DNA from: an uncultured Selenomonas sp.
GTDB lineage: Bacteria > Bacillota > Negativicutes > Selenomonadales > Selenomonadaceae
Assembly: GCA_937915915.1 (NCBI GenBank)
Contig: CALGGN010000407.1
Location: forward strand, 1 to 15,655
Direction of reading: 5' to 3'
Length of the DNA: 15,655 nucleotides
The notes under the pieces were generated by a model that saw nothing but the letters and a program-made list of their open reading frames with translations, searched no databases and was not told the DNA's origin. How positions within the stretch are numbered: the first letter of the stretch is position 1; every line of letters begins with the position of its first letter. Shown piece by piece: positions 1 through 8,005 of the stretch. A program made the position numbers and the translations under genes.

Positions 1-533
1 ACGTGGGCGTCCTTGACCAGGCGCTCGGCCTCCTCGTCCTCGGTGGCACGCACGGCGTAGGTGCCGAACTTGTTGATGCTTTGCGGCGTGAGTCCCAGAT
101 GCCCCATCACGGGGATGCCCGCCGTAAGTATTCTCGAGATCGACTCCAGCACCTCCTCGCCGCCTTCGAGCTTCACGGCGTCGGCGCCGGTCTCCTTCAT
201 TATGCGTATGGCCGACGCCAGGGCCTGCTTCGAGTTGCCTTGGTAGGTGCCGAAAGGCATGTCGACCACCACCAGGGCGCGTTTGATGGCACGCACCACA
301 GAGGCACCGTAGAATATCATCTGGTCGAGAGTGGTGGGCAGGGTGGTCTGGTAGCCCTGCATCACGTTGGCCGCCGAGTCGCCAACCAGTACCACATCGA
401 TTTTCGCGTCGTCCAAAAGCCTCGCCATCGAATAGTCGTAGGCGGTGAGCATAGCAATCTTTTCATTGTGGAGCTTCATGTTCTGAAGCACGCGTGTAGT
501 GACCTTGGTCACGTCGGTTTGCAAATATGCCAT
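1..533 (-). CDS. panB: 3-methyl-2-oxobutanoate hydroxymethyltransferase, 3' end cut by window edge
   Basis: Ketopantoate hydroxymethyltransferase makes ketopantoate from 2-oxoisovalerate and 5,10-methylenetetrahydrofolate, the first step of pantothenate and CoA synthesis, in the cytoplasm. About 177 codons are present (the family has about 260-275), so the C-terminal third is missing. Family motifs read in the reverse frame: MLTAYDYSMARLLDDAKID near the start, VLVGDSAANVMQGYQTTLP, the stretch DMPFGTYQGN, AVKLEGGEEV, and GIPVMGHLGLTPQSINKFGT. The ATG at 531-533 follows the stop of the preceding ORF by 19 nt and has only a weak AAAAGG upstream. TCG serines (at least six) and several ATA isoleucines set it apart from genes right of about 935, and the wording of the protein is Bacteroidales-like as I recall that family. 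Identity is near certain; the origin is inference and may reflect a chimeric contig. Confidence 0.93.
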   Translation of the reverse strand, partial: MAYLQTDVTKVTTRVLQNMKLHNEKIAMLTAYDYSMARLLDDAKIDVVLVGDSAANVMQGYQTTLPTTLDQMIFYGASVVRAIKRALVVVDMPFGTYQGNSKQALASAIRIMKETGADAVKLEGGEEVLESISRILTAGIPVMGHLGLTPQSINKFGTYAVRATEDEEAERLVKDAH

Positions 534-552
534 TGTTATAACCTTTTAATAG

Positions 553-1485
553 TCAAATCTCTTCGTCGTCGCCTTTCCTGGGTTTCTTTTGCGTACGCGG
601 CTCGTCAGCGTCATCATCTTCCTGCTCGATGATGCGGAACAGCTGCCGCAGGGCCGGCTTGATTTCGTAGTCGCCGTGTTTGTTCACGCGGAAGGCCTTG
701 TAATGTTTCCCGCCGAATTCGAACGACCCCTCCTCCACTTCCGAGATTGCCGGGTAGAAGTAGCTGCCTATCTCCTCGGGCTGGATGCGTTTGCCGAGAT
801 AGACGGTGTCGAGCTGCGTGGCATTGATGCCGGCCTGAACTGTTATCTTGGTCTTGTCTTTCGACTTCAGTTTCTTGGTGGAGAGGGCTTTGTATTCAAG
901 TTGCCCTTTGTTGTTGAGCTTCTTGCTGTCCAGAACGATCTGGATATCCTCATTTTTTTCTTTCGCGATGCGCGCTGCCATCGCGATATCCATCGGGCGA
1001 TACCCATTCTGCAGCATTTCCTTCGCCTGCGCCCTGGTGAGATCCCCGCTGAGTGCCAGATGCGCCGCCGTCATCTCGATCTGCTCCGCACGCATCTGTT
1101 CCTTCGTGACACCGAGGGATTTCTGCACATCCCGCCAATGATTGTCCTTCGTCTTCATGGCAAGCACATCGCTGAAGGACTTCCCGCTGATCTTCGCCAA
1201 CATGGCCGTATAGGCAATATCACGGAAATTGCGCCTGTCGTTCAGCGCGGCAAGCACCTCGCTCTCCTTCACACCGAATTGCTCCGCGACATGCTTCGCA
1301 ATCTTGCCTGCATCCAGCTGCGGCATCTGCCCCGGGCGCATGTTGTCCCTGCGCTCCATACGCGCATTGGCCTGCCCGTTGTCCTGCGCGGCGGCAGCCC
1401 CCGCATAGCTGATCGTCCCCGCCAGCAGAACCGCTCCCGCAAGCATGCCGCTCAATAATCTCTTTTTCGTCGCTGTCATCTTCAT
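553..1485 (-). CDS. Probable chimeric ORF: secreted repeat protein N-terminus joined to an unrelated C-terminus
   Basis: A 310-aa reading frame. The ATG at 1485 is preferred because AAAGGA lies 8 nt upstream; the ATG at 1494 abuts that site. Residues 1-33 form a Sec signal peptide (KKRLLSGMLAGAVLLAGT, then an AGAAAAQ-type cleavage region). Residues 60-192 are helical, with a repeat: GKSFSDVLAMKTKDNHW then RDVQKSLGV at 101-126, and a second copy from 176 (EKNEDIQIVLDSKKLNN) that breaks off before the expected W..DV..LGV ending. Residues 193-310 are different: lysine-rich, then a compact segment (VYLGKRIQPEEIGSYF, GGKHYKAFRVNKHGDYE) and an acidic/basic tail ending GDDEEI. Codon use switches too: the first 184 codons use GCG, AGC and no TCG or ATA; the last 118 have no GCG but do have TCG and ATA. 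I recognise neither half as a named family. The N-terminal half is a likely periplasmic protein. Confidence 0.6.
   Translation of the reverse strand: MKMTATKKRLLSGMLAGAVLLAGTISYAGAAAAQDNGQANARMERRDNMRPGQMPQLDAGKIAKHVAEQFGVKESEVLAALNDRRNFRDIAYTAMLAKISGKSFSDVLAMKTKDNHWRDVQKSLGVTKEQMRAEQIEMTAAHLALSGDLTRAQAKEMLQNGYRPMDIAMAARIAKEKNEDIQIVLDSKKLNNKGQLEYKALSTKKLKSKDKTKITVQAGINATQLDTVYLGKRIQPEEIGSYFYPAISEVEEGSFEFGGKHYKAFRVNKHGDYEIKPALRQLFRIIEQEDDDADEPRTQKKPRKGDDEEI
905..935. other. Composition and homology breakpoint, likely assembly join
   Basis: Within the ORF at 553-1485, the second copy of the helical repeat is cut at about residues 185-193 and a protein of different style follows in frame. Left of this point, codon use agrees with the Bacteroidales-like panB; right of it, with all other genes of the window. 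The exact base cannot be placed by eye. Confidence 0.6.
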
Positions 1486-1722
1486 CGTAATCATCCTTTC
1501 ACATCATGCAAGTATCCGAATGTATGTATGTTTCGCCAAGGCTCGCAATATTTCCTCCCTTGGATGCTACACAGTATAGCCATGGCAAATTAAATGCGTT
1601 TTAGCCGCAGATTAGAATTTCGTAAAAATAACAGAAGGAAAACGGCAACTTGTGTAGAATGAATAAACATGGGAATCTTTGAGGCAAATGCATTGCCATA
1701 TTATCAGAAAGAGGTGGCTCAT

Positions 1723-1932
1723 ATGACCGAACAGGAGCTTGAAAAGCTCGTAGCGGATAAGCTCAACGAAGCATGCCAGGCGACGGAGCATCCGAAGAAG
1801 TTCTTCATCACGGAAAACGGCCGCGGCGTGGTCGACGGCGGCGATCTTTACAACGCAGTGCTGCAGGATGTCTTGCAAGTGGTCCAGAAAGCAATGACCG
1901 ACATCCTGAAGGAAACTGTCCTCAAAAAATAG
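1723..1932 (+). CDS. Small uncharacterised protein (69 aa)
   Basis: Not recognised. The ATG at 1723 is chosen over the one at 1669 because GAGGTGG lies 5 nt upstream (1711-1717); no ribosome site precedes 1669. The product is short, acidic and probably cytoplasmic, with no signal peptide or membrane segment. It has an N-terminal helix (MTEQELEKLVADKLNEAC), a central segment with ENGRGVVDGGD, and a C-terminal amphipathic helix (LQDVLQVVQKAMTDILKETV). It is a single-gene unit: a strong terminator starts 21 nt after the stop, and the next gene is convergent. The codon pattern and the Shine-Dalgarno support a real gene; function is unknown. Confidence 0.65.
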   Translation: MTEQELEKLVADKLNEACQATEHPKKFFITENGRGVVDGGDLYNAVLQDVLQVVQKAMTDILKETVLKK

Positions 1933-1952
1933 AATCATACTGGCAACAAAAG

Positions 1953-1990
1953 ACATCCTGCCGGACAATCAATCCGGCAGGATGTTTTTT
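1953..1990. terminator. Rho-independent terminator between convergent genes
   Basis: Perfect 12-bp stem (1953-1964 with 1974-1985, left arm ACATCCTGCCGG), extendable by one A-T pair, with a 7-9 nt loop and a T6 run at 1985-1990. It ends the 69-aa gene on the plus strand. It lies just beyond the kinase stop at 2000, so it may also stop minus-strand transcription, although the U-rich tract on that side is interrupted. Confidence 0.9.
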
Positions 1991-1999
1991 ATTGAGAAC

Positions 2000-4150
2000 T
2001 CAGCTCTCTCGCTTGACGTATTTCAGGAGCACCGCCTTCAGCACATCCACATCGATTGGCTTGGCAAGGTGCGCGTTCATCCCGGCGGCATAGCACTTCT
2101 CTGCATCATCCGCAAAGGCATCCGCGGTCATGGCAATGATCGGGATTTCGCCCGCATCCTCACGATCCATCGCCCGAATCGCCCGCGCAGCTTCAAAGCC
2201 GTTCATATGCGGCATCCGGAGATCCATGAGAATCGCGTGATAGTACCCGACGGAGGATTCGGCAAACATCTTCGCGGCAATCTTTCCATCCTCCGCATGC
2301 TCGACGTCGGCTCCGTTGTCCTCCAGTATCATCGTAGCAATTTCCGCATTGACCTCCATATCCTCCGCCAACAGGATCCTCATGCCATCGAGCCTGATCT
2401 CAGACTTATCCTTTTTTTCCTCATCCTCTGCCCCATCCCGGCTGCGCTCATCCTCGCTTCGGTACTTTTTCAGCTCATGGTACAGCGTCGATTTGAACAG
2501 CGGCTTTGCAATGAACCCTGTGATTCCTGCGTCCCGTGCCTCCTCCTCGATTTCGCTCCAATCGTAGGAGGAAATCAGACTGATGGGAATGTCACGACCC
2601 AGCGTCTCGCATATCTTTCGCGTCGTCTCGATGCCGTTCATGCCTGCCATCTTGTAGTCAATCAGTATGGCAAAGAAATCCTCCCCCGCTTCATGCGCCT
2701 CCATGACCTTCTTGATTGCCGACTCCCCGTCCGTGCAGTACTCCGGCCTCGTTCCAAGTTCCTTCAGGCAGAGCTCCGCCGTGCGGCAGAGGTCTTCGTT
2801 GTCGTCCACCACAAGAATCTTCCACGGCGGCAACTTCATCTCCTGCTCGGATTCCGTCACCCGCTCGAAATCAATGGAAACGGAGAACGTGGTTCCCTCT
2901 CCGGGAGCGCTCTCCACCTGGATCGTACCGCCCATAGCGTCCACGATATGCTTCGCAATCGTAAGGCCAAGCCCCGTCCCCTGCGTCTTATGGACGCGGC
3001 GGTTATCCTCCCGCTCAAACGCGGTAAAGAGCTTTTTCTGGAATTCCTTCGTCATGCCAATGCCGGAATCCTTCACAGAAAAATGCGTGCGCACAAAGTC
3101 CCGCCCCTTCGGTGATTCCTCCTGCCAGAGATAGATGTGCACAAAGCCTTCCTTGGGCGTGAACTTCATGGCATTGCTCAGGAAATTCAGCAGCACCTGG
3201 TTCAGCCGCACACCGTCGCAATAAACTTCCTCCGAAAGGATATTGCTGATGAAGATATCGAATTTCTGCCCGTTCGCCTTGATCTGCGGACGTATGATAT
3301 CGCACATGGCCTCCATGGTCTGGCGGAGGGAAAGCGCCTCCATGGAAAGCACCATCTTGCCGCTTTCGATCTTCGCCATGTCCAGCACGTCATTGATCAG
3401 GCCCAGCAGCTGCTTTCCTGCCAGCGTGATCTTGTGCAGGCAGTCCTCCACGCGAGCCGGATCATCCATATGGCTGCGGGCGATGCTCGTCATGCCGACG
3501 ATCGCGTTCATCGGCGTGCGGATATCGTGGCTCATGTTGGAAAGGAACTCGCTCTTCGCCCGGTTGGCAGCCTCAGCATCCTCCCGCGCACGCTCCGCAT
3601 CTTCCCGCGCACGGATTGCCTCGTCATTGGCCGCCTCCGCCTCCACGAGAGTCTCCTCGGCCTGAAGGCGGGCGTCCTCGGCCTGCCGCTTGGCGCGCAT
3701 GGCCTCATCATTGGCAGCCCGTGTCTCCTCCAGCAGCGCCTCGGTCCGCGCCCTGGATTCCTCCAGCGCGTGGATCTGCGTCTGCGTCATGCGGTAATAG
3801 AATATGAACACCACCAGCACGCAGAGGAACAGGAACGCCACGGCCAGCATCATCAAGTTGCCGCGCGCCGCACCCATATCCACGATCATCTGGTCCATGG
3901 CGTTGAAGGGCATGACGGAGACCAGATACCAGTTGCTTTCCGGCAGCGACATTGCCAGAACACTGCGCCCCTCCTCGATGCCGGTTCCGGGATCCTTGTA
4001 CCTTGCCACGAAACTGATGGGTTTCTGGTTTTCAATCGCTGTGCCGAATTCCTCTATGATACTGCTCATGGGCTTTTCCAGCCCTATCGCGTTCTTTTGC
4101 AAATCCTCGAAGAACGTATCTCCCGACAGATTGTTCGTCGGCTTCGTCAC
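2000..4150 (-). CDS. Hybrid sensor histidine kinase, C-terminal part (rest of sensor, kinase core, two receivers)
   Basis: A membrane-bound sensor kinase for phosphorelay signalling. Reading from the GTG at 4150: the second part of a dCache-like sensor (1-92), a membrane helix (about 98-119), a long EEARA-type coiled coil (125-200), a HisKA domain with NMSHDIRTPMN and phospho-acceptor His208, and an HATPase domain with N-box Asn326, DSGIGM (361-366) and GTGLGL (391-396). Two receiver domains follow: REC1 with Asp449/450, phospho-acceptor Asp498 and Lys549, and REC2 with Asp597, Asp643 (LMDLRMP) and Lys698. There is no HPt or DNA-binding domain, so a separate HPt partner is expected. This start is probably not the true one: the sensor and first membrane helix are encoded just upstream in another frame, and the two frames overlap in GTGA. 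One frameshifted gene is the likely reading. Confidence 0.92.
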   Translation of the reverse strand: MTKPTNNLSGDTFFEDLQKNAIGLEKPMSSIIEEFGTAIENQKPISFVARYKDPGTGIEEGRSVLAMSLPESNWYLVSVMPFNAMDQMIVDMGAARGNLMMLAVAFLFLCVLVVFIFYYRMTQTQIHALEESRARTEALLEETRAANDEAMRAKRQAEDARLQAEETLVEAEAANDEAIRAREDAERAREDAEAANRAKSEFLSNMSHDIRTPMNAIVGMTSIARSHMDDPARVEDCLHKITLAGKQLLGLINDVLDMAKIESGKMVLSMEALSLRQTMEAMCDIIRPQIKANGQKFDIFISNILSEEVYCDGVRLNQVLLNFLSNAMKFTPKEGFVHIYLWQEESPKGRDFVRTHFSVKDSGIGMTKEFQKKLFTAFEREDNRRVHKTQGTGLGLTIAKHIVDAMGGTIQVESAPGEGTTFSVSIDFERVTESEQEMKLPPWKILVVDDNEDLCRTAELCLKELGTRPEYCTDGESAIKKVMEAHEAGEDFFAILIDYKMAGMNGIETTRKICETLGRDIPISLISSYDWSEIEEEARDAGITGFIAKPLFKSTLYHELKKYRSEDERSRDGAEDEEKKDKSEIRLDGMRILLAEDMEVNAEIATMILEDNGADVEHAEDGKIAAKMFAESSVGYYHAILMDLRMPHMNGFEAARAIRAMDREDAGEIPIIAMTADAFADDAEKCYAAGMNAHLAKPIDVDVLKAVLLKYVKRES

Positions 4151-4764
4151 AAAACTGCTGTCCCTGCGGATGATATGGAAAAAGCAAAGGTTCCGTCCGC
4201 ATCCAGATGCATTTCCTCCATGAACACCTTCATGGAGCGGCAGCCGATCATGCCAACGCTCCTGCGCCCGTCCCGCATGGGATAGCTGGCAGGGATGTAC
4301 CAGACGATGACCTGCCCCCGTTCATTCCGTCCACCGGTGACTCCCATATCTCCCGACTTGACGTGTTCCATCAGGAATTTAGGATCCCCAAAGGATTTGA
4401 AGGGGACGCCATAGACCGTTTCAAAGCTCCCGTCCTCCGCAATGAGCGCACAGGTCGTGAGCCCTTGGCTGGCCGCAAGCGTCGAGATCGCATCCATCGT
4501 GGATTGGGCATTGTTCAGGTCCGCATGGCTGTTGACCCAATCCTTGAGATGAAACATCTGGCTGAAGCGGATATCTTTGATGGTCGTGAAATGATACAGC
4601 GCCTCTGCCGCGATTCCTGTGACATAGGACTGGGCCACCTGCCGTACATCCGATGAGGTTCTTACCCCCATGTACTGGTTCATGGCGAAAAAGACCGAGA
4701 CAGACATCACGACAATAAACAAAAAACCACCGACAATCATTCGCCTTGCCTTGCTCTGATCCAT
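4147..4764 (-). CDS. Hybrid sensor histidine kinase, N-terminal part (membrane helix and first part of dCache sensor)
   Basis: This is the 5' portion of the same kinase. The ATG at 4764 (MDQSKARR) is chosen because GGGAGAG lies about 6 nt upstream; the ATGs at 4788 and 4785 lack such a site. Residues 9-28 form a membrane helix, followed by an extracytoplasmic helix and the start of a dCache-like domain (SQGLTTCALIAEDGSFETVYG, then VIVWYIPASYPMRDGRRSVGMIG). The good frame runs to DADGTFAF and then enters 10 codons of non-homologous sequence to a TGA at 4147-4149. In the next frame the expected sensor continues at once (HIIRRDSSFVTKP). Alone the product would be a membrane-anchored half sensor with no output. 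A CTGACA-N17-TATACT promoter lies upstream. Confidence 0.85.
   Translation of the reverse strand: MDQSKARRMIVGGFLFIVVMSVSVFFAMNQYMGVRTSSDVRQVAQSYVTGIAAEALYHFTTIKDIRFSQMFHLKDWVNSHADLNNAQSTMDAISTLAASQGLTTCALIAEDGSFETVYGVPFKSFGDPKFLMEHVKSGDMGVTGGRNERGQVIVWYIPASYPMRDGRRSVGMIGCRSMKVFMEEMHLDADGTFAFSISSAGTAVL
4179..4183 (-). other. Probable frameshift in an A5/T5 homopolymer inside the sensor kinase gene
   Basis: On the coding strand the run is T5, in GCT TTT TCC. Adding one T (T6) gives GCT TTT TTC CAT ATC ATC CGC and joins both halves of the sensor in frame; removing two would also work. The site is in the middle of the sensor domain, where a gene boundary makes no structural sense. It may be a sequencing or assembly indel, a phase-variable tract, or a true mutation. 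Confidence 0.75.
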
Positions 4765-4792
4765 AGCTGCTCTCCCTGTTTTCATCATGATT

Positions 4793-4827
4793 TTAAGGGA
4801 ACACTGATTCGTTCAGTGTTTCCTTAA
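4793..4827. repeat. Palindromic dispersed repeat, copy 1 (REP-like)
   Basis: Two 15-nt arms (4793-4807 and 4813-4827) pair with a single G-U wobble around a 5-nt loop. The minus strand reads TTAAGGAAACACTGA at the left arm. A related palindrome occurs at 12887-12919, at about 28 of 35 aligned positions. No T-run follows, so it is not a standard terminator. It sits in the predicted 5' leader of the kinase mRNA. Confidence 0.55.
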
Positions 4828-4854
4828 CCCAAGAACCCAAAAGCCTGTCATATC

Positions 4855-4883
4855 AGTATACCAGATTCCGCATATCTTGTCAG
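4855..4883 (-). promoter_or_regulatory. Sigma-70-type promoter of the sensor kinase gene
   Basis: On the minus strand, CTGACA (4878-4883), 17-nt spacer, TATACT (4855-4860); each hexamer matches 5 of 6 consensus positions. The start would be near 4848, giving a leader of about 85 nt that includes the palindrome at 4793-4827. Confidence 0.6.
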
Positions 4884-4885
4884 CT

Positions 4886-4914
4886 TTTATCCTCACGTTC
4901 GGAAAAATTTGCCA
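4886..4914 (-). repeat. 29-bp repeat, copy 1 (downstream of the RND gene, upstream of the kinase)
   Basis: It matches 24 of 29 positions with 9098-9126, in the same orientation. On the minus strand the shared core runs from TGG.AAATTT to GA..ATAAA. In the other copy these ends are the -35 and -10 of the efflux operon; here the -10 would be GATAAA. It lies 44 nt past the RND stop and just upstream of the kinase promoter. Confidence 0.6.
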
Positions 4915-4957
4915 TCCGGACGCTCAATACACAAACTCTGCGAACCTTGCCTGCGCT

Positions 4958-7900
4958 TCACGCTTCGCGTTCCACATGATAGACTGCCGCATACATGGTA
5001 GGAAGCACCAGCAGCGTCAAAACCGTCGCCGCAAGGAGCCCGCCGGCAATCGCAAGCGCCATCGGTCCCCAGAACGTGCTCGGCATCAGCGGCAGCATGC
5101 CAAGAATGGCCGCGGCCGCCGTGAGCAGGATCGGGCGGAAGCGAAGGACAGCCGAATCAATGATGGCATCCCAGGGAGATTCCCCCTCTGCCATGTGCTT
5201 CTGGATCTGATCGATCAAAATGACGGAATTCCGGATAATCATGCCGCTGAGCGCCAGAATCCCCAGATACGCCACGAAGCCCAGAGCCTTGTCAAAGAGC
5301 AGCAGCCCCCATGCGACGCCGATGATGCCCATGGGCGCCGTCAGGAGCGTGAGCAGCATCTGTTTCCCGTTGCGAAGCTGGAACATCAGCAAGGTCATGA
5401 TGGCAAACACCATGAACGGTATGGGCTGGACCAGATAGCCCAGCGATTTTCCGCTGTCCTCCAGCGCGCCGCCCGCCTCGATGCCATAGCCGTAGGGCAG
5501 GCTCTGCCTGAGCTCTCTCACCGCATCATAGGCTTTCATCTCCGCGTCGTTCGGCGTGCCGCTCTTGATATCCCCCAGCACCGTGACCGTCGGCTTCAGG
5601 TTCCTGCGCTCGATGTGCCCGTTCTCGCCTTCATAGGTGATTTTCGCGATCTGCGACAGCGGGACATAGCCCGCGCTGCCAAGGTAAATCGGAAGTTCCT
5701 TCAGCTTGGAAAGATCCTTCCGATCCCCTGCCGCCAGCCGAAGATCAATGTCAATCGTTCGATCCTCCGCATAGAACTGCGCCGCCTTTGCCCCTGTCAG
5801 CTCCGTATAGAGCGCCTGCGCGACCGCGCGGCTGGAAAGCCCCATGCCCCGCAGTTTGTCCTGATCCAGCTCCAGATGCACGACCTTGCTCTTTTCCGCC
5901 CAGTCCAGATGCACATCCGTCGCATTGGGATCCTGTGCCACCAGTTGCCGTGCCTGCTGTGCAATGGCGAGCACCTTCTCCGGATCATAGCCCGTCACGC
6001 GCAGCATGATCGGATAGTCCGCAGGCGGGCCTGTCTGCAGGAACTGCAATTTGCTCCTTGCCGCTGGGAGCTTTTCCGCCATCGTCTGACGCAGCTTTTG
6101 CGTCAGCTCCTCACGCGCCTCCGTGCTCTTCGCCACGATCACGAACTGCGCGAAGTTGTCCGCGGGAAGCTGGGGATTGATGGTCAGCACAAAGCGCGGC
6201 GCCCCGGTCCCGACATAGTAGGAATAGTTTTCAACCAGCTCCGGATACCCGTCCAAAACATCCGCCAGCTTCCTGCTTTCCGCCTCCGTTGCCTGCAAGG
6301 ACGAGCCGTCCGGCAGCCTGAGATCCACCATGATTTCGGGCCGCACGGAGGGCGGGAAGAATTCCTGACGCACAAACCCCATCATGTAAACGGAGATTCC
6401 AAACAGAACCGCCGTTCCGCCGATCACCAGCTTCCGATGCGTCAGGAACCACTCCAGGATACGGCGAAAATAGACATAGAACCGGCTCCGATAGGGATCC
6501 TTTTTCCCATCCGCATCCTTCTGCGGTTCCACGCGGATCAGATGATACCCGAAAAGCGGCGCAACCATGACCGAAACAAACCATGACAGCACCAAGGCCA
6601 GCGAAATGACAGGGAACAAGGTGCTGCAGAACTCGCTGGCGATGCCGTGGGCAAAGGCCACCGGAATGAATCCCGCGCAGGTGATAAGCGTGCCCGTGAG
6701 CATGGGCTTTGCCGTTGCCTCAAAGGCATAGCAGGCGGCATGGAAACGGTCGAATCCGCTTTCCAGCTTGACGCTCATCATCTCCACCGCAATGATGGCG
6801 TCATCCACCAGAAGTCCCAGCGCGATAATCAAAGACCCCAGAGACACCTTCTGCAGATCAATGCCGAGAAGATACATCCCGCAGAACACTCCCGCAAGCA
6901 CCAAGGGAATGCAGCCTGCCACCACCATGCCCGTGCGCAGGCCCAGGCTCAGGAAACTCACAGCCAGCACAATGACGATGGCTTCCGTGAGTGTGTGCAG
7001 GAATTCGCCGATGGAATGCTCCACCACCTGCGGCTGATCCGATACTTGATGCAGTTCCAGCCCCAGCGGCAGCTCCGCCTGATACGCCTTTTCCATCTGC
7101 TCCAGATCGTCCCCGAGCTGCAGGATGTTCTCGCCGGGCACCATGGAAACCGCGATCCCGATGGCAGGCTCCCCGTTGAAGAACATCTTGGGCTCCGCAG
7201 GCTCCGCAAAGCGCCGCTCCACCTTCGCGATATCCCCCAGCCGGAACAGCTTTCCATTGCCGCTGACCGGAAGATTCCGGATGTCCTCCACATCATCGAA
7301 AACGCCCGAAAGGCGCAGATACACATTATCCGAGGAAGTCTCGATCCGTCCCGCGGGCATCATGCGGCCCTGCGCCTCCAGCGCATCCGCTACCGCCGAG
7401 GGACTGATGCCCAGCTCCGAGAGCTTCGCCTGCTCCAGTTCCACGTAGACGCGCTCCTTTTGCTCCCCCAAGAGCTTCACGCGCTGCACGCTTTTCAGCG
7501 TCAGCAGCATCCTGCGGAACTTCTGCGCACGATCCCGCATTTCCTCATAGGAAAACCCGTCCGCCGTAAGCGCGAATACCGAACCGTATACGTCATCAAA
7601 GCGATCGTCATAATAGGGGCCGTACACCCCTTCCGGCAGGCTCTCCTTGATATCCTCGCAGTGATTCCGTACCTCCTTCCAGATATCCCGGACACCTGCG
7701 GCAGGCATGTCATCCCGCAGGCTCACATGGATGATGGACACTCCCGGTCTCGTCGTGCTGGTCAAATGATCCAGCCCCGGGGTATCCTGAAGCTCCTGCT
7801 CCAGCTTGTCCGTCACCTGTTGCTCCACCTGCAGGGCCGTAGCGCCGGGCCAGCTCACCGACACGACCATCTCCCGGACGACAAATGCGGGATCCTCCAT

Positions 7901-8005
7901 CCGCCCCAATTTCTGATAAGAAAAAATACCGCCCAGGAAAATCATGAGGATGAAGTACCATACCATGCCCCTATGTTTCAGGGAGACTTCCGTGAGATTC
8001 CTCAT
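4958..8005 (-). CDS. RND-family efflux transporter permease, AcrB/MdtC-like
   Basis: Inner-membrane, proton-driven export pump of the HAE/RND superfamily, expected to work as a trimer with an adaptor and an outer-membrane channel. At 1015 aa it is about full length for the family (1010-1050). It starts with one membrane helix (13-30), then a periplasmic porter domain (EDPAFVVREMVVSVSWPGA), and helices from 338. The proton-relay motif GLLVDDAIIAVE carries Asp401 and Asp402 in TM4. A second porter half follows (about 545-855), then TM8-12. In TM10 the segment GMIIRNSVILIDQI has Arg925 at the place of the Lys940 of AcrB, as in some sister RND clades. The ATG at 8005 overlaps the adaptor stop (ATGA, 8002-8005), so the two are translationally coupled. 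Substrate cannot be told from sequence; multidrug, bile or solvent export is likely. No outer-membrane channel gene is in the window. Confidence 0.96.
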   Translation of the reverse strand: MRNLTEVSLKHRGMVWYFILMIFLGGIFSYQKLGRMEDPAFVVREMVVSVSWPGATALQVEQQVTDKLEQELQDTPGLDHLTSTTRPGVSIIHVSLRDDMPAAGVRDIWKEVRNHCEDIKESLPEGVYGPYYDDRFDDVYGSVFALTADGFSYEEMRDRAQKFRRMLLTLKSVQRVKLLGEQKERVYVELEQAKLSELGISPSAVADALEAQGRMMPAGRIETSSDNVYLRLSGVFDDVEDIRNLPVSGNGKLFRLGDIAKVERRFAEPAEPKMFFNGEPAIGIAVSMVPGENILQLGDDLEQMEKAYQAELPLGLELHQVSDQPQVVEHSIGEFLHTLTEAIVIVLAVSFLSLGLRTGMVVAGCIPLVLAGVFCGMYLLGIDLQKVSLGSLIIALGLLVDDAIIAVEMMSVKLESGFDRFHAACYAFEATAKPMLTGTLITCAGFIPVAFAHGIASEFCSTLFPVISLALVLSWFVSVMVAPLFGYHLIRVEPQKDADGKKDPYRSRFYVYFRRILEWFLTHRKLVIGGTAVLFGISVYMMGFVRQEFFPPSVRPEIMVDLRLPDGSSLQATEAESRKLADVLDGYPELVENYSYYVGTGAPRFVLTINPQLPADNFAQFVIVAKSTEAREELTQKLRQTMAEKLPAARSKLQFLQTGPPADYPIMLRVTGYDPEKVLAIAQQARQLVAQDPNATDVHLDWAEKSKVVHLELDQDKLRGMGLSSRAVAQALYTELTGAKAAQFYAEDRTIDIDLRLAAGDRKDLSKLKELPIYLGSAGYVPLSQIAKITYEGENGHIERRNLKPTVTVLGDIKSGTPNDAEMKAYDAVRELRQSLPYGYGIEAGGALEDSGKSLGYLVQPIPFMVFAIMTLLMFQLRNGKQMLLTLLTAPMGIIGVAWGLLLFDKALGFVAYLGILALSGMIIRNSVILIDQIQKHMAEGESPWDAIIDSAVLRFRPILLTAAAAILGMLPLMPSTFWGPMALAIAGGLLAATVLTLLVLPTMYAAVYHVEREA

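Noticed and set aside
4147..4150. Two separate, translationally coupled genes at the GTGA overlap
   Set aside because: The split falls in mid sensor domain, the end of the first frame is non-homologous, and the second frame reads as domain sequence upstream of its GTG. A frameshift fits better.
1982..4285. Plus-strand open frames opposite the sensor kinase
   Set aside because: Shadows of a gene with unmistakable HisKA, HATPase and receiver motifs on the minus strand.
4793..4827. Rho-independent terminator
   Set aside because: The stem is good, but no T-run follows on either strand, and a related palindrome occurs elsewhere. Treated as a repeat.
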